Shown here: positions 1-12,359 of the stretch, piece after piece
Numbering within the stretch: position 1 is the first letter of the stretch
How the letters are laid out: each line of letters opens with the position of its first letter
Source of the DNA: Phoronis australis
Lineage: Eukaryota; Phoronida; Phoronidae
Direction: 5' to 3'
Assembly (NCBI GenBank): GCA_002633005.1
Contig: NMRA01000286.1
Span: 486,503 to 550,502, forward strand
DNA length: 64,000 nt
The notes under the pieces: model-generated
The model's input: the letters and a program-made list of their open reading frames with translations, nothing else
Told to the model about the DNA's origin: nothing
Databases searched by the model: none
Position numbers and translations under genes: made by a program

Positions 1-2043
1 CCTGACCAATCTGTTTAACAAACTTCTTCAGCTAGATATATATCCGTCTTCTTCGAAACATGGAATTATGGTCCCTATACACAAAAAGACTCCAAAATAG
101 AAATTTCAAGTTATCGCCCAATAACTTTACTGAACACCCTGTCCAAAATCTTTGAGAAGATCATTGCTCAAAGTATTCATACATTTCTCAAACAAAACAA
201 CTTGATCTATCATCGTCAATTTGGTTTTTTGCATGGGAACAGCACCGTGGCACAACTTGTTGAAATAGTACATGAGATTCATTTACATTTTGAGAAGGGC
301 GAGAGTGTCGGGTCAATTTTTCTAGATATAGCTTCTGCTTTCGACTGTGTCTCTCACGACCTTCTACTTCACAAACTTCGATCCTATGGCATTACTGGTA
401 ATCTTTTAAACATGATCATCTCATATCTCTCCGAAAGAACATACAGTGTTCGTGTCGACGGCGTACTTTCAACTTATCCCCTCCTGGATTTGCAAACGCA
501 GGTGTACCACAGGGTAGCGTATTGGGCCCTCTTCTCTTCTTGGTTTATATTAATGACCTTCCTGATAACCTGTCATGTAGCACATACCTTTATGCAGATG
601 ACACGGCGCTTTTTTACTCCTTCACAGGGAGCAGCCCTGAATGTTGTTTTGCAGTTTTAACACGACTTATATAAACTCAGCTATTGGTCACAAGAATGGA
701 GAATGAATTTTAAACCAGAAAAAAACGTTGACCTCACCTTCTCCAAATCTATTAATGCTCTCTTCTTTGTTGACCCGTCTTATGACCTTAAACTTAATGA
801 TGGAATCATTCCTAGAAAACAGTCGCACAGACATCTGGGTATACTGTTAGATGAAAAACTTTCATTCACCCCTCACGTTCGGGAGCTCGTACAAAAAACT
901 CAGGAGCTAATTAACCCACTTAAGCTTGTCTTTCGTCATCTGAATTCTACACATTTAGAAGTTTTGTTCAAATCTTTTATACTTCCACACATTGATTATT
1001 GTGATATTATATCAGTCTGCCAATACGGGTGCACTCCAACATTTGGAGAAATTACAGTATCAAGCTGCCATAACCGGAGCTTACAGTGAATCCAATAGTG
1101 TTAAGGTTTTGAATAGTCTCAAGTGGCCCAAACTGTCTACGCAATCTTCACATGACCACATTTACTTTCAAAGTAATAAACAATGTCAACAACGTTTCTG
1201 TCAAAAAAACATTTGATCTATACACTAGACAAAGCCATCGTAGTGATTTGAGATCCTCCACCCCATTTGCAATTCCTCCGTCGTTCAGTCAAGCATTCAG
1301 AAGGTCTACAGTCATGATGTGCATCAACAACTGGAATTCTCTTCCAGTCCCTGTTAAGAAAAGCAACTCTTTTACGAGTATAAAAAATAATTTTAGAACT
1401 GTTTTTCATAATTTTGATAACTCAACACCCTTGACTCAATTATTCTCCCTTCCCCGCGATAACGAAATAGCATTGTACAGATCAAGATGTTTTTTTTTTC
1501 CTCAACTCTGACAAGTTCAGGCACAACTTTAGTAATGTCTCTCTAAACTGTAAATGTGGTGACCATCAATCTTATCCTCATATTTTCTTCAAATGTCCCC
1601 TCATCGAATACCTGAGAGACTCACTCTTTCGTGCACTCATTGAAAACCAATCAATTGTTAACGCTCTCAATTCTTGTAATAATATCCCTACTAGAGTTAC
1701 ATTATTATTGAATGGTAGTCCTAACCTTGACCTCGTTCTCAACGAATTCCTCCTAAGCAACGTTAGTAAATTTTCATGTACCGTTTATCAATATTGTTGC
1801 ATCTGATTTCCATACATTAATCTGTACACTTTTTTGTTTTTATATATTTGTAATAGCATATCTAAGTATTAGAATACTTATATTAGATACTACTTAATTG
1901 TATATACTTCTATGTATATTAGTTTCATTTATGAATTGTTTACAACCCAGATATAATGCTTCGCGATTTCTGGGTTTGTCATTTTCTTTGTATGTTCTGT
2001 GTATTCATCAATAAATATATATCACTTTCAAAAGAAAAAAAAA
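1..2043 (+). mobile_element. CR1/L2-like non-LTR retrotransposon, 3' part (copy A)
   Basis: This is the reverse transcriptase and C-terminal part of a LINE that enters the window from the left. Seen: translated pieces match the second copy at about 52016-53708 almost base for base. The RT catalytic YADD is encoded at 591-602, but one T is missing near 475 relative to the other copy, so the RT reading frame is broken; further shifts and stops follow. Downstream of the RT there is a C-terminal Cys/His-rich stretch (CKCGDHQSYPHIFFKC, about 1550-1595) that copy B has lost. The 3' end has AATAAATATATATCAC followed by an A-rich tail to about 2043. It lies in intron 2 of the minus-strand SLC22 gene 1, antisense to it. 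It cannot move by itself. Assignment to CR1/L2 rather than another APE-type clade is an inference from RT style and 3' end. Confidence 0.85.
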
Positions 2044-3720
2044 GTCCTACATGACCTAATGTAACGAAGACACAATTCGAAAATGGTCTTATAAGCTCAT
2101 GCAATGAAACGTTTAGTTGAGATTGAGGCAATATTCTGGTATAACGTGCCCGCATTATAAGAACCAGTTTGGTGCCTGTTATTTAGTGGGGAAAACTGGT
2201 TCTCAAAATTCGAGCACGTTATATCAGACCATTACTGAGATTGACAGCATGGTTTCTTTCGTTGAGACTGAAAAACTGCACGTCTTTTTAACTCTGATAA
2301 TAGACGAGTTTTCTTGGTTTCCAAAACTGACCATCCATGAGACAGCACTAACTTTCATCGCTACTACTTGCAGTAACATTCACTCGAATGCTATCGTTGG
2401 TCCAAAGGGTAAGTTGTGAATGTACACGCAAATTAATTATTATTTTACATTACTCATATAACCAATTATTGAGTTCGTAGTAGTCACTAAAGTTAAAACT
2501 TTTACGCGCACAGTTTGTTTGCGCAACTTTCTCCTCTTTGTCGTACATCGATTTTCTTGTCTAATTTGGTTACGTTTTCAGTATCAAATAATTATTATAA
2601 TAAAATACAAAACAAGAATGGAGAATTTTTCAAAAATATTTACTGCAAACATCTGGGGTCTGTTTTTTGAAAACTGGCTCAAGACTGAAGTAAAAAAATA
2701 GTCTTACGTTCCAAACAGCTATTTCTGAAAAATGACCAAATCTCACTTTGGCAAAAATACAATTACGTCTCTGAGAATATACCCTTTACTTGTAGTTACT
2801 GAGGCAATCTGAATATATTTTTTTCTTGTTTGTGATGTGGCAATAAGTGCATGGCCAAACCTTCATTCATTAATCGTGACGTGAGAGTGTAAGGCGAAAT
2901 TTCTGCCTCAAGTCTCAAGTCACTTTTCACAAAATGGAGCCAAATAAATATTTTTAGGATTTGCTCATCTGCTTAATCAGAATGAAGTCCACAGTGGCTG
3001 CTATAGAGATCCAAAAATTAAATCACCAGCTCAACCTAAAAGACACTGTCAATATCGCTTGTGTCCTTACTTTCTTGGTCTTTTAAAATTTTAATTAGCC
3101 AGACTTCAAAATTGGAGCGCCCATGTTGCGTCGCAAGTGAGTTGATAATTAGAGCTTCGAAGTGTCAACAGGAAAAAATATTAGTTTCAGTTCCCTTAAG
3201 CTATTAGGTAGCAACGATCAACTCCTGGCTATTTCACCTACAATTGGATTTTATAGTGATAAAGCATTTCGACAAAACGTTGCCAGTAGAGTCTTCACTC
3301 TATTTCCGGTTAGTGGGGGAGGCAACGTACTCTCCGGAAGTAAAACGGACCTAACACCGATTCCTGTTAGTGAATAAATGACGTCTTGGCCAAAACTGTT
3401 GGTCGCGGTTTGTTCGCAAGATCACAAAATCTGGTGCATTGCGAATACAGGAAGTACGCGTACTATTTACTGTATTCAATGGTTCATTACAGTATAAAAC
3501 TTGACGACTACCAGGAGAGACGTACGCTTTTTCATGAAGCATTAGCTAGGCTTTCACGTGGAGCTTAATACATGTGCGTATGTGCAAAGACTGTGAGCAT
3601 ACGATTTTTGAAAAAAAAAAATACGAATTTGAATACACGTGCATGTACCTGAATGCGCGCATGCGCTATAAATTTGTTGTCAAACTCCCACCATGTTTAA
3701 TGAAACAAATCGTACCTTAC
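2044..3720. other. Remainder of SLC22 gene 1 intron 2, no supported gene
   Basis: AT-rich sequence between the LINE tail and exon 2 of SLC22 gene 1. I looked here for the next SLC22 exon, which would encode the FGRRK loop, and did not find it; it is presumably off the left edge. The open frame at 2117-2419 has no recognisable domain. Confidence 0.5.
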
Positions 3721-3824
3721 CTGTCAGAAACGTGGCTAAACACGAAGCATCCGACGAAGAACCCGAAGAAATAAATTGTCTTGGAAAATGCACTCAGCCA
3801 TCTGGACCCACAGACAAGATTCCA
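3721..3824 (-). CDS. SLC22-like transporter gene 1, exon 2
   Basis: A 104-bp exon, the same length and phase as exon 2 of the neighbouring gene 2. Read on the minus strand it follows the acceptor TTAATTTTAG and ends at CAG|GTAAGG. It encodes WNLVCGSRW, then a hydrophobic helix (AFSKTIYFFGFFVGC), then SHVSDR. This is the end of the first extracellular loop, transmembrane helix 2 and the start of the MFS loop that normally reads SDRFGRR. The remaining exons are not in the window. Confidence 0.88.
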
Positions 3825-4955
3825 CTAAAATTAAGATGTAATTTTAGAAAAGAGGCATGACGCCCCACAACACAGTACTCTGGTTGTAATTACTCTCCCA
3901 AACTGCAGTTATAATTATCAGGTCTTCGAATTTTCAATGCGGATTTGGTTATTTAGGAAAGCTAGTTTTGTATTACTATGACTCCCACTGGCCTATGTCA
4001 TTCGGAAATTTTAGAGACTGAGCAAAAATTTCAGTCAACAAATTAGTGAAAAACAACCAAGAGCAATCGTGGATGATAAGTTAAATCCAGAAGAGCAACG
4101 TGAACCCATCCTGCAGTCTGTCTTCACCAGCAACTTTGAACAGCCACGTCGATTTCAGTTGCCCTTGTTAGGAATCGGTGATTTACAATGAAATCACATA
4201 TTTTGCTGTTTTTTGACAAGGATAGTCGAGCCTACTCCACAATTAAACCCTCAAATGCGTGCTTTGGACCATGGAACCGACTATGCAGTTTAAAAGAGCT
4301 GCGGAGAAATCTTTCAGAATGTATTGAGATGTTTAATTGGTAAAAACAGCTTGTTCGTCATTCTGATGCAAGGGATCGACAACTCGTCACTAAGACCATG
4401 CTCGGAGCATAAAATGACAGGCGGTGACAAGTCATCCTGTAGAGTCTGGTCTCGAACATATAACGAGAGGCCAGTAACTTCGAGTTTGAATAAGGAAACC
4501 AATTTCACAACGGTAAGTGATCAAATTCAAAAGTTGTTTTTGGGATGGAAGGTGGGTTTATAGCCTCTTTGGTGTACGGAGAAAGCTTTCAGTTTACACG
4601 AAGTCACTTTGAAACTGTTAATGCCCAGGTTCTCCCACCCAGGTCGATTTCACACCTTCGAAACTGTCTAAGATGTCGGAATGGGCGGTATCACAAATGA
4701 GGGAAAGTGTTTCGAAAAACAGTCCACTTTTGCACATTCATTTGGGAAATCATAGAGAGAGCTGCAAATGCCCAGTCTGGCGTAAATGTAAGCACGTGGT
4801 ATTGTATAAGGAGGTTTTTTAGTATAAAGGCTTGCAAAATGATGGCTGTCATCCCTAAACAATTCTAGGTATCCCTTGAATACACAATCGTGCTTAATCA
4901 ACACATATTACCCATAATCCCAAGTGTTACATGTGTCAGTGCATCATACACGTAC
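3825..4955. other. SLC22 gene 1 intron 1, nothing recognised
   Basis: About 1.1 kb between exon 1 and exon 2 of gene 1. Apart from the splice sites at its ends I see no gene or clear repeat. Confidence 0.5.
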
Positions 4956-5393
4956 CTCCGAAACAATGGTGTTTTCGAAATTCGACTTGTCATATTTCCA
5001 CTGGCCAATCGCTGATTTGCATGAAATTTTGCGTATCGTTTCCAAGTTGACGTCATAAACTGTGGTTGCATTTGTGGCATTAACATCAAATACCTCGCAG
5101 CTGCTGTAAATAATTTCACCACTTTTGTTGGTGAAGGGAATTGTGACATTTTTTGTGTCTTCATCAACCAAACAGTGGTGTGTCGGCGTGCCAGCCAGGA
5201 AAACCATCCCCATATTCTGAAATGCAACTAATATCCATAAGGACAGCAGACAACAGGATTGAATCCGTTGCGTCAAACCCCACCGTCCGATAAACTTTAA
5301 AACATCTTCGAAATGCTCGAACGTTTCTCCGTTCCTTATTATTTTGGTATCATCTTGCGAACCCTGGCAGATCGTATCCCTACAGCATCCCAT
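4956..5393 (-). CDS. SLC22-like organic ion transporter gene 1, exon 1 (5' partial gene)
   Basis: This first coding exon gives 146 residues starting at MGCC. That start is chosen because the paralogous gene at 21602 begins with the same residues and similarity stops just upstream. Seen: FEDVLKFIGRWGLTQRIQ leads into transmembrane helix 1, then NMGMVFLAGTP, then a large extracellular loop with N-glycosylation sequons (NVT, NAT) and cysteines, ending WKYDKSNFENTIVSE at the donor GAG|GTACGT. These are hallmarks of the SLC22 family of MFS transporters, which move organic cations, anions or zwitterions across the plasma membrane; the substrate cannot be told. Only exons 1 and 2 are visible, so whether the gene is functional is unknown. 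It is the downstream member of a head-to-tail pair. Confidence 0.88.
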
Positions 5394-7047
5394 CTTGGCC
5401 GTGCAAAAAGGTAGGCTGACTACTTCTTTATAACAGCGTGTGAGGCTTCTTCTTGATGTCACGTGACCAAATGACCATTTCAGTTTATAGAGCCCACATA
5501 CACAGCGTTCAATCACAAGCACTTGTCATCTCAAGTGTGTCTGCATAAAGTGAGCATAAAGCAGCACTTGAAGGAAGGGGATACATAAAAACGACGATCC
5601 GGTGAAGGTCAAAGTGATTATAGTCACACCAGTAGCCCATCCCGAGTCACTAGCGTAGCTTTTATGATCGGACATGTGTCTATTTTAATCATAAAATGTT
5701 TATTTTGCAATTTTAATGGCTACTCTTGGTTTGCTTTTTTGCGTTAGTCAGCAAAATTCTGAAGTCAGGCTATTCAACATTTCAGTCTATTTTTTATGTC
5801 TCATGGGAATTCAAAGTGGTATTTTGACGTGAAAAATGGACCTTGTCATTTTTCAGCCGAAAACGCAATTGTGGGATTGTTGCTGAACATACAATACAAT
5901 GTTTTTTGTGATTTAATTACAAATCGCCTATTCCCATCGTCGTCTGCCAGCCTTTTGCAGAAATCAAGATCGATTTCTTCGCCATTTAGACACACTTAAA
6001 ATACTTTGCTATTTAAAGCGTGGTTTGGCTCAGCTGTAGAGCACTCGGTTGCTAATGCACAGTAATCGTAGTGTTTTTCTATAAAATTGCTTTTCTCTAC
6101 GAGTATGTTCCTTTAAACTTCTCAGACCCCGTGTTTCATTTCTCTGGAAATGCGGATTTCGGGTAACCCGAAAGCAATCTGTCTTGAATTGACCAAAACA
6201 CGAAAGGCCTCAGTCACTTGTTTGCAGGTTTTTGTAATCTTTACAGACAATGCAGTATTTAAAGCATGGGCGCACCCTGCCTAAAAATGAGAGGCTAGAA
6301 TTTTTGAGAATGTGGATCTCTTATAGGGTACGTTCAGAACTATGAATTGTGCATCTGCCTTTTTAGTGTACTTTTGTCTCGTTTTCTATTTGCCGGACTT
6401 TTTATTTCTCTGAGGATGACCTTTTTGCCCACTTCGCCACCCCCTGGGTGCGCGCATGTAAAGGCACACGGCGACTGTGTTACTCCTACCTCAATTCAAC
6501 TTTATCCCATACGCGCTGAGTCAGTCGAGTGCAATACGGTCATCCATGTAATGATATTTTTCGTATTCACCTCCCGCAATAATTCAACAGTGACCTCTGC
6601 CATGGAAAGTTCAAATGGTAGGTCAATGTCGACTCGACGTCGTTAGCCGGTTCGATCATCAAATTTTCCGAAAATAGTTTTAAGTAATACAATTGCAGCA
6701 GTGTAAATAACACTCGACATGCAATCCTGCCCCAGTCGTACTTTCTGGAGCAGGACTGCTAATTATAAGAAAGTTCTGTCTCAGTTTTCAAATGCTAAAT
6801 AGTATATCGTCTGCAACTCAGGCGCCGATTCCTCAGTAACTACAATATCAAATATTGTTGTTATTTATCTATTTTCAGGAGATGTTACAAGTTCAATGCG
6901 TAGTTATCATTGTTTTATCTTTGTTATCTCTTTTCAAGTAATAAATCGTTATATTTAAAATTATTTCTTTTCCTAAAGAAAACTTGCAACCCAAAGCGCA
7001 AGCACATACATATAGGATGTGGTCCGCCCTAGACCTTCGGTCTCGGT
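5394..7047. other. Region upstream of SLC22 gene 1
   Basis: Should contain the 5' UTR and promoter of SLC22 gene 1, but I cannot place a transcription start. No other gene is supported here. Confidence 0.4.
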
Positions 7048-7188
7048 CGATACGCGGAATGTCTCGTGAGATATATACACAAAACGTACCGAGCGTGGCG
7101 TACATGAAATAATTTCCCACGAGACATTATTCCGCGTATCGATACGTGGATTAATATCGAGTGGGATATTATTCCATGTACGCCACTC
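7048..7188. repeat. Two interleaved inverted repeats (small foldback element)
   Basis: The first pair is 7048-7068 (CGATACGCGGAATGTCTCGTG) against 7119-7141. The second is about 7091-7119 (GAGCGTGGCGTACATG...) against 7162-7188. The arms interleave rather than nest, so the RNA or single strand could fold in two alternative ways. It is probably a non-autonomous DNA element; no coding content. Confidence 0.65.
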
Positions 7189-7307
7189 GAACTACCTTTT
7201 GTATTTATCCCATACGCATCGAATTCGTGAATTTCTTTTGTTTTCTTTCGGCATTTTACCTAATAACAACCTGTTTTGTATGTACGTGCGCGTTGTGTTG
7301 CTAACTT

Positions 7308-8290
7308 CATAGGCGGATTTAGGGGGGGGGCCCAGGGGGCCCGGACCCCCCCCTTGGCTGCCGCAAAAAAAATAAAACAGTAAGAGCGTAGGGAAATGGT
7401 GAGTTTATTGATTAACCCCGGTAATTAAAACTATACGGATGAAAAAAGATTTAAATATGTGCAGTTTTAGTGTTGGGGGGGNNNNNNNNNNNNNNNNNNN
7501 NNNNNNNNNNNNNNNNNNNNNNNNNNNNNNNNNNNNNNNNNNNNNNNNNNNNNNNNNNNNNNNNNNNNNNNNNNNNNNNNNNNNNNNNNNNNNNNNNNNN
7601 NNNNNNNNNNNNNNNNNNNNNNNNNNNNNNNNNNNNNNNNNNNNNNNNNNNNNNNNNNNNNNNNNNNNNNNNNNNNNNNNNNNNNNNNNNNNNNNNNNNN
7701 NNNNNNNNNNNNNNNNNNNNNNNNNNNNNNNNNNNNNNNNNNNNNNNNNNNNNNNNNNNNNNNNNNNNNNNNNNNNNNNNNNNNNNNNNNNNNNNNNNNN
7801 NNNNNNNNNNNNNNNNNNNNNNNNNNNNNNNNNNNNNNNNNNNNNNNNNNNNNNNNNNNNNNNNNNNNNNNNNNNNNNNNNNNNNNNNNNNNNNNNNNNN
7901 NNNNNNNNNNNNNNNNNNNNNNNNNNNNNNNNNNNNNNNNNNNNNNNNNNNNNNNNNNNNNNNNNNNNNNNNNNNNNNNNNNNNNNNNNNNNNNNNNNNN
8001 NNNNNNNNNNNNNNNNNNNNNNNNNNNNNNNNNNNNNNNNNNNNNNNNNNNNNNNNNNNNNNNNNNNNNNNNNNNNNNNNNNNNNNNNNNNNNNNNNNNN
8101 NNNNNNNNNNNNNNNNNNNNNNNNNNNNNNNNNNNNNNNNNNNNNNNNNNNNNNNNNNNNNNNNNNNNNNNNNNNNNNCCTCCCCCCATTCGGTGCTATG
8201 CGCATCTACATTTGTGGTTCAGTTTGCACAAATGCTTACAGTCGGACAAAATGTTGGCCCCCCCCTTGTGATATCCTAGATCCGCCACTG
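7308..8290. mobile_element. hAT-like or MITE element with GGCGGATnTAG termini, interrupted by gap
   Basis: The left end reads CATAGGCGGATTTAGGGGG and the right end CCTAGATCCGCCACTG, imperfect terminal inverted repeats of a type common in invertebrate hAT-like elements. Both sides are flanked by AACTT (7303-7307 and 8291-8295), a possible part of the target-site duplication. The interior is mostly the assembly gap, so coding capacity is unknown. Confidence 0.6.
7482..8178. other. Assembly gap (N)
   Basis: 697 Ns. Open frames spanning this stretch are artefacts. Confidence 1.
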
Positions 8291-9234
8291 AACTTACTAT
8301 AGTAAAAGAAAACAGTTTTAAATGTAACGGTTTATTACTTGAAATTGATAAAAAGTGTGAAAACGACATATTTCGGAAATAAATAAATAGCAAGACTTTT
8401 ATAACATTGTAAAATCCTCATCGGGTAACTGCACTCATTCATGAAACTAGGTCATTAACCTCATGAGTACGCTCTTTTCAACTATGACGATCGCATGTTA
8501 TTGGCCGGAACAGCGCCTGTACTTTGCGATGTTGATTATTCGTAAGACAGATGAAAATAAGCTTTGTGAACACTCGCCAGTTTTATCGTTTTGGAGGTTG
8601 AAAAATGGATTTTTGGCTTATTGTTAGATGGGATAGACTTTAAAGTTATCCGTTTTTACCGGGTGTATAAAACAATAAGATCCGTTGTGTGTTTGTGATT
8701 TTATGATAGATCGCCAAATTCTCGTCATTGTGTGCCAGGCATTCGCTGAAATTAAGGCCTGTGACTTTACCAGTTAAGTACGTTTAAAATACTTTGTATG
8801 GAATTCCAAGTCTGTCACTAGTTTTTATACGAAAACACATTTGTGTTGACTGAATTAATATATTTTGTAACTGTTAAAGCGACCCCCCTGAACGCATTTC
8901 AGTCCAACCCCGAAAGGCGCTTGACCCCCAGCCATTGATTGACACGAAGTGCCTGCCTAATGGCAGTCCTTGTTACACATTGAAATCGCCGGGAGTTGTG
9001 GACATGAAGCCCTGCAGCTCTCTCAAAATGTCGTCAATTCGCTGCCTGTCAGCCATTCTCGTGTACAAGTCTGAATTTTACACGTGAGTGGAGGGTCAAG
9101 TGGGGGTATAATTACGCAATCGTAGTCACCTTGTGAATGTACTGCCTTCGTTCATTGGCTCGGGAATCGGAAGCCGCATCATATTCAAAAGCTCGCCTAA
9201 ACATGTAAAACACGAACGCACTCACGCATAAACA
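8291..9234. other. Intergenic, nothing recognised
   Basis: No ORF, RNA gene or clear repeat was found between the two TIR-bearing elements. Confidence 0.4.
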
Positions 9235-9394
9235 CAGGAGCGGTTCCAGAATTTTTAGTTATAGAGGGCCAGGGCAGAGTATTAGCCATGGTTTTGCCCG
9301 TCAGATATTCGCACTCCCGAACTGCCAAATGGAATCTGGGAGAAATTTTAGGAGTGGGCATGACCCCCTTGACTCCCCCCTAAATCCGCCACTG
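9235..9394. mobile_element. Short MITE with CAGTGGCGGATTTAG-type ends
   Basis: The left end CAGGAGCGGTTCCAG and the right end CTAAATCCGCCACTG are diverged inverted copies of each other and match the right terminus of the element ending at 8290. About 160 bp with no coding capacity. The target-site duplication is not clear. Confidence 0.55.
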
Positions 9395-12274
9395 AAACGT
9401 GTGTAACCCGCACGCGTAAACATGTAAAACCTGCACGTGTTAATTAGCTATTGACAGACTTTTAATTCCAAAACTTTAGCTTGTTTCGAATGGGAGTTCA
9501 TTACAACAGCATAACGCTCGACTGGGACCACGAAGGTGACGTGTTCAAATCCGCGTTGGGGCTGATTCCTCTCGCACATGAGTTCTCTTTAGCATCAGAT
9601 CTGCGTGATGATCCGACGTCTTCTTTGCCGTCTCATAAAAAATCCGCATCTGAACGCGGTATCAATAAAAGTCAATGAACTTTCTACCAACGATAAAATT
9701 AATACTAACACTCTGACAAGATAAGCAGTAAAGTACATTTATAATTAAACACATGAAATAAACTCTTGAAAATCTATGTCAAGAAGTCTGTATTTAAGCC
9801 ACATATATCATATATATATATCATAAACAGTTATAGTTACGGCTTTTAAAAGTTCAACGCTTGTAGACAACTTCATTACACAAAATTCAAGAGAACTGTC
9901 AGATGACATATTCCAGGTACCAGTCGCTGGGTATCACGCCAAAAGGTTCAACCATGCATCCTCTCTTCGTTAAGTTTGTCAAGGTTTTTGACACATTCCC
10001 TTAACAACACCAATTTCTACTCCCCGCAGTCACCTGCCTACTTACTGTATTAATTATTATCTCGTGCTCAACACCTATAAATTTCTGAACCACCAGTCAA
10101 ATTCTGTGGCCACTACTTCTTCTTGGCTTTTAACTGACGAAGCTTCTTGGAATTGTTTGTTTGTTACACATGCCTGTGTTATGAAGGTCTAAGTTACTCT
10201 TCAACACTTTCATTGACGGGAGGCGTGTGTGGAAGTCTGTGTCATTACACAAACCTGCCCATTCTGTTATAACTACGTCATCAGATGTTCACGTACAGTA
10301 GCACGCTTCGCCGCTGGCCGTGAAACTGTCTTGGCTTCCGCTAAAGTCGTTTCGTAACTATTTTTTGCAGAAAAATTTCAAGATATGACACACAAAAGTC
10401 ACGAAGGCACTGTTTATGTACATGTATAATAAGGACGAGTAAACATAGATATCTGTTTAAACATAGGAATACAAAACAAACGTTAACTTTCCTAACCACA
10501 TCCTCAAAATTTTTGTTGGGTAATCAAAACAATTTTCCTGTGTTTGTTACCCCGCTCACAAATTGTCTAAAACGCGTTTTCACAAGCAATTAGCTAGCAT
10601 GTGTAGCAAAAGCACTTAGTCATGTGGACGGTTACAGGGGTCACTTATGCAAGCGCTTTGCCGTCGGTTTGAGTTGCCTCGCGAAGGAGCAAAAACTTTA
10701 TTTATACTAAAAACGTATGACTAAATACACCAAAATTCAACTATACAAATTTAACTGAAATGTTTGACACAAAAACATTACAAAACCTGTTATATGGTTT
10801 TCAGATATCGACTCCAATTTCATGCGTAAAAAGACATTTAGAACGTGCACAATAATAATGTTTGAAAACATTTATTATAATTTGGGCAGCAAACGCTGCA
10901 GTTAACGAGACATAGGAACGTAAAATGACAATGAAGACACAGCCATAATTAATTGGGAATTGTTGAATATTGGTAGATCATCGTAATGCTACGCCATCGT
11001 AATGGTAATTTGTGTTCTTGTTCGACCCAAATGACGTCAATATTCCAAAACAGAAGGCGGTTTCTGACCCGTATTGGAATAAGCGTTTTTCGATTATGTC
11101 GGTGTGTCATGAACAATGTGAAAAGGCAATGAAAACTAGCGTTGCTGTGCTCTAAATTGTTTTTAGTCGGGTCCCTTGCAAGTAATTGGTTTCACCTGAT
11201 CCGATGGACTAATGTTTGTTTGAACGAGCGAACTCGATTTCCGTGTATTCACTGAAATAATAAGCATTCAAGGGTATCCACCCAACTTTCAGAATATGGA
11301 GTATACGTCGTGGAATCCCTATTGACTGCTGATGAAATCGGCAAGCGACCGCTTTCCATATTTTGTAATAGCTGGGCTTTCATATGCGTTACGTGCTTTT
11401 TTGTCCTATGGCCTTTGCTCAAAGAAAAACGTGTGCTCACTATCATATTCGTGATACGGGTAACTAAATGAGTGTCCCTCATTCTGAATACAATGATCAC
11501 ATAATCTCGTATACACCGACCCTTAACCCAGGTAACCTCGAAAGTGCGGTCGTCGAGCAATTAAAATTTAAAGTCGCGTTCTGCGAGTGAGGCCAGTCGA
11601 ATTGAAGTCAGCACCGAGTCTCGTGGCAAACTTAGCGAGGTGATATTCGTCAATTTGGATGCTAGATGGAATCTTTTAGCCCACTAGCTGGCCAGTTTCA
11701 GTTCCCAGAAACGTTGTTTGTGAGTCCAGCTTGTCCACATTCAATTTTTCAAGTGGTTTGAGTATATAAAAATAACAACACATTTGGTTTCTTTAAGCAA
11801 TTTATTTACAAAAAATCCAGAAGTGTCTGTGCTTGTATGTTCGTTTATTGATTTGTACCAATACGACTAAGGTAGGCCTATTTTTTAATTTTGGAGACCA
11901 ACTTCGAATTGAAGTTCGTTCTAATTGATATCTAGACTAGTACATATGAGTACAATAAAGTGCAGACGCTAATACCTAATTCATGAAGAATTTAAGTTTA
12001 AGTTTATCGGCAATAAAAGTAAAATCTGAGATCATACCCAGCACAGCTTCACACCGGCTCTTCTGACTAAATTTCACCGGATAAAAAGCAGAATAATGGA
12101 ATCGTATTTAACTGGTAGCGCGGGTCTTACATACACATGCAGCATTTGGATTTCTCGACTGAGCGCAAGTCCTAAACATCTTGATTCTGCGTACTTTCTC
12201 AAACAAAACTCAGACTGCTGTCAGTTTCAGATTAAAATCTTGTCGCCCATTTAAAAAATGGCAAACACCCAGTC
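9395..12274. other. Intergenic region downstream of SLC22 gene 2
   Basis: Contains a short TA-rich run near 9806-9825. TTTATT at 11801-11806, a minus-strand AATAAA, is a candidate polyadenylation signal for SLC22 gene 2. No other gene is supported. Confidence 0.4.
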
Positions 12275-12359
12275 TTACACCTGTAGTTTGCCTTGGTTTA
12301 CGAGCGGCGATAAGGAAACATCATCCTTTAGTGAGGGCTTCTTTTTATCATCTCTGTCT
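12275..12359 (-). CDS. SLC22 gene 2 exon 9 (C-terminus)
   Basis: Acceptor TTTTCCTTTTCAG. Encodes the hydrophilic cytosolic tail DRDDKKKPSLKDDVSLSPL and ends KLQV followed by TAA. The hydrophobic last residue could serve a PDZ domain, but the -2 position is not the usual S/T. Confidence 0.85.

Noticed and set aside
7405-8302. Long open frames across the N gap (also 29776-30522)
   Set aside because: They are open only because Ns do not encode stops.
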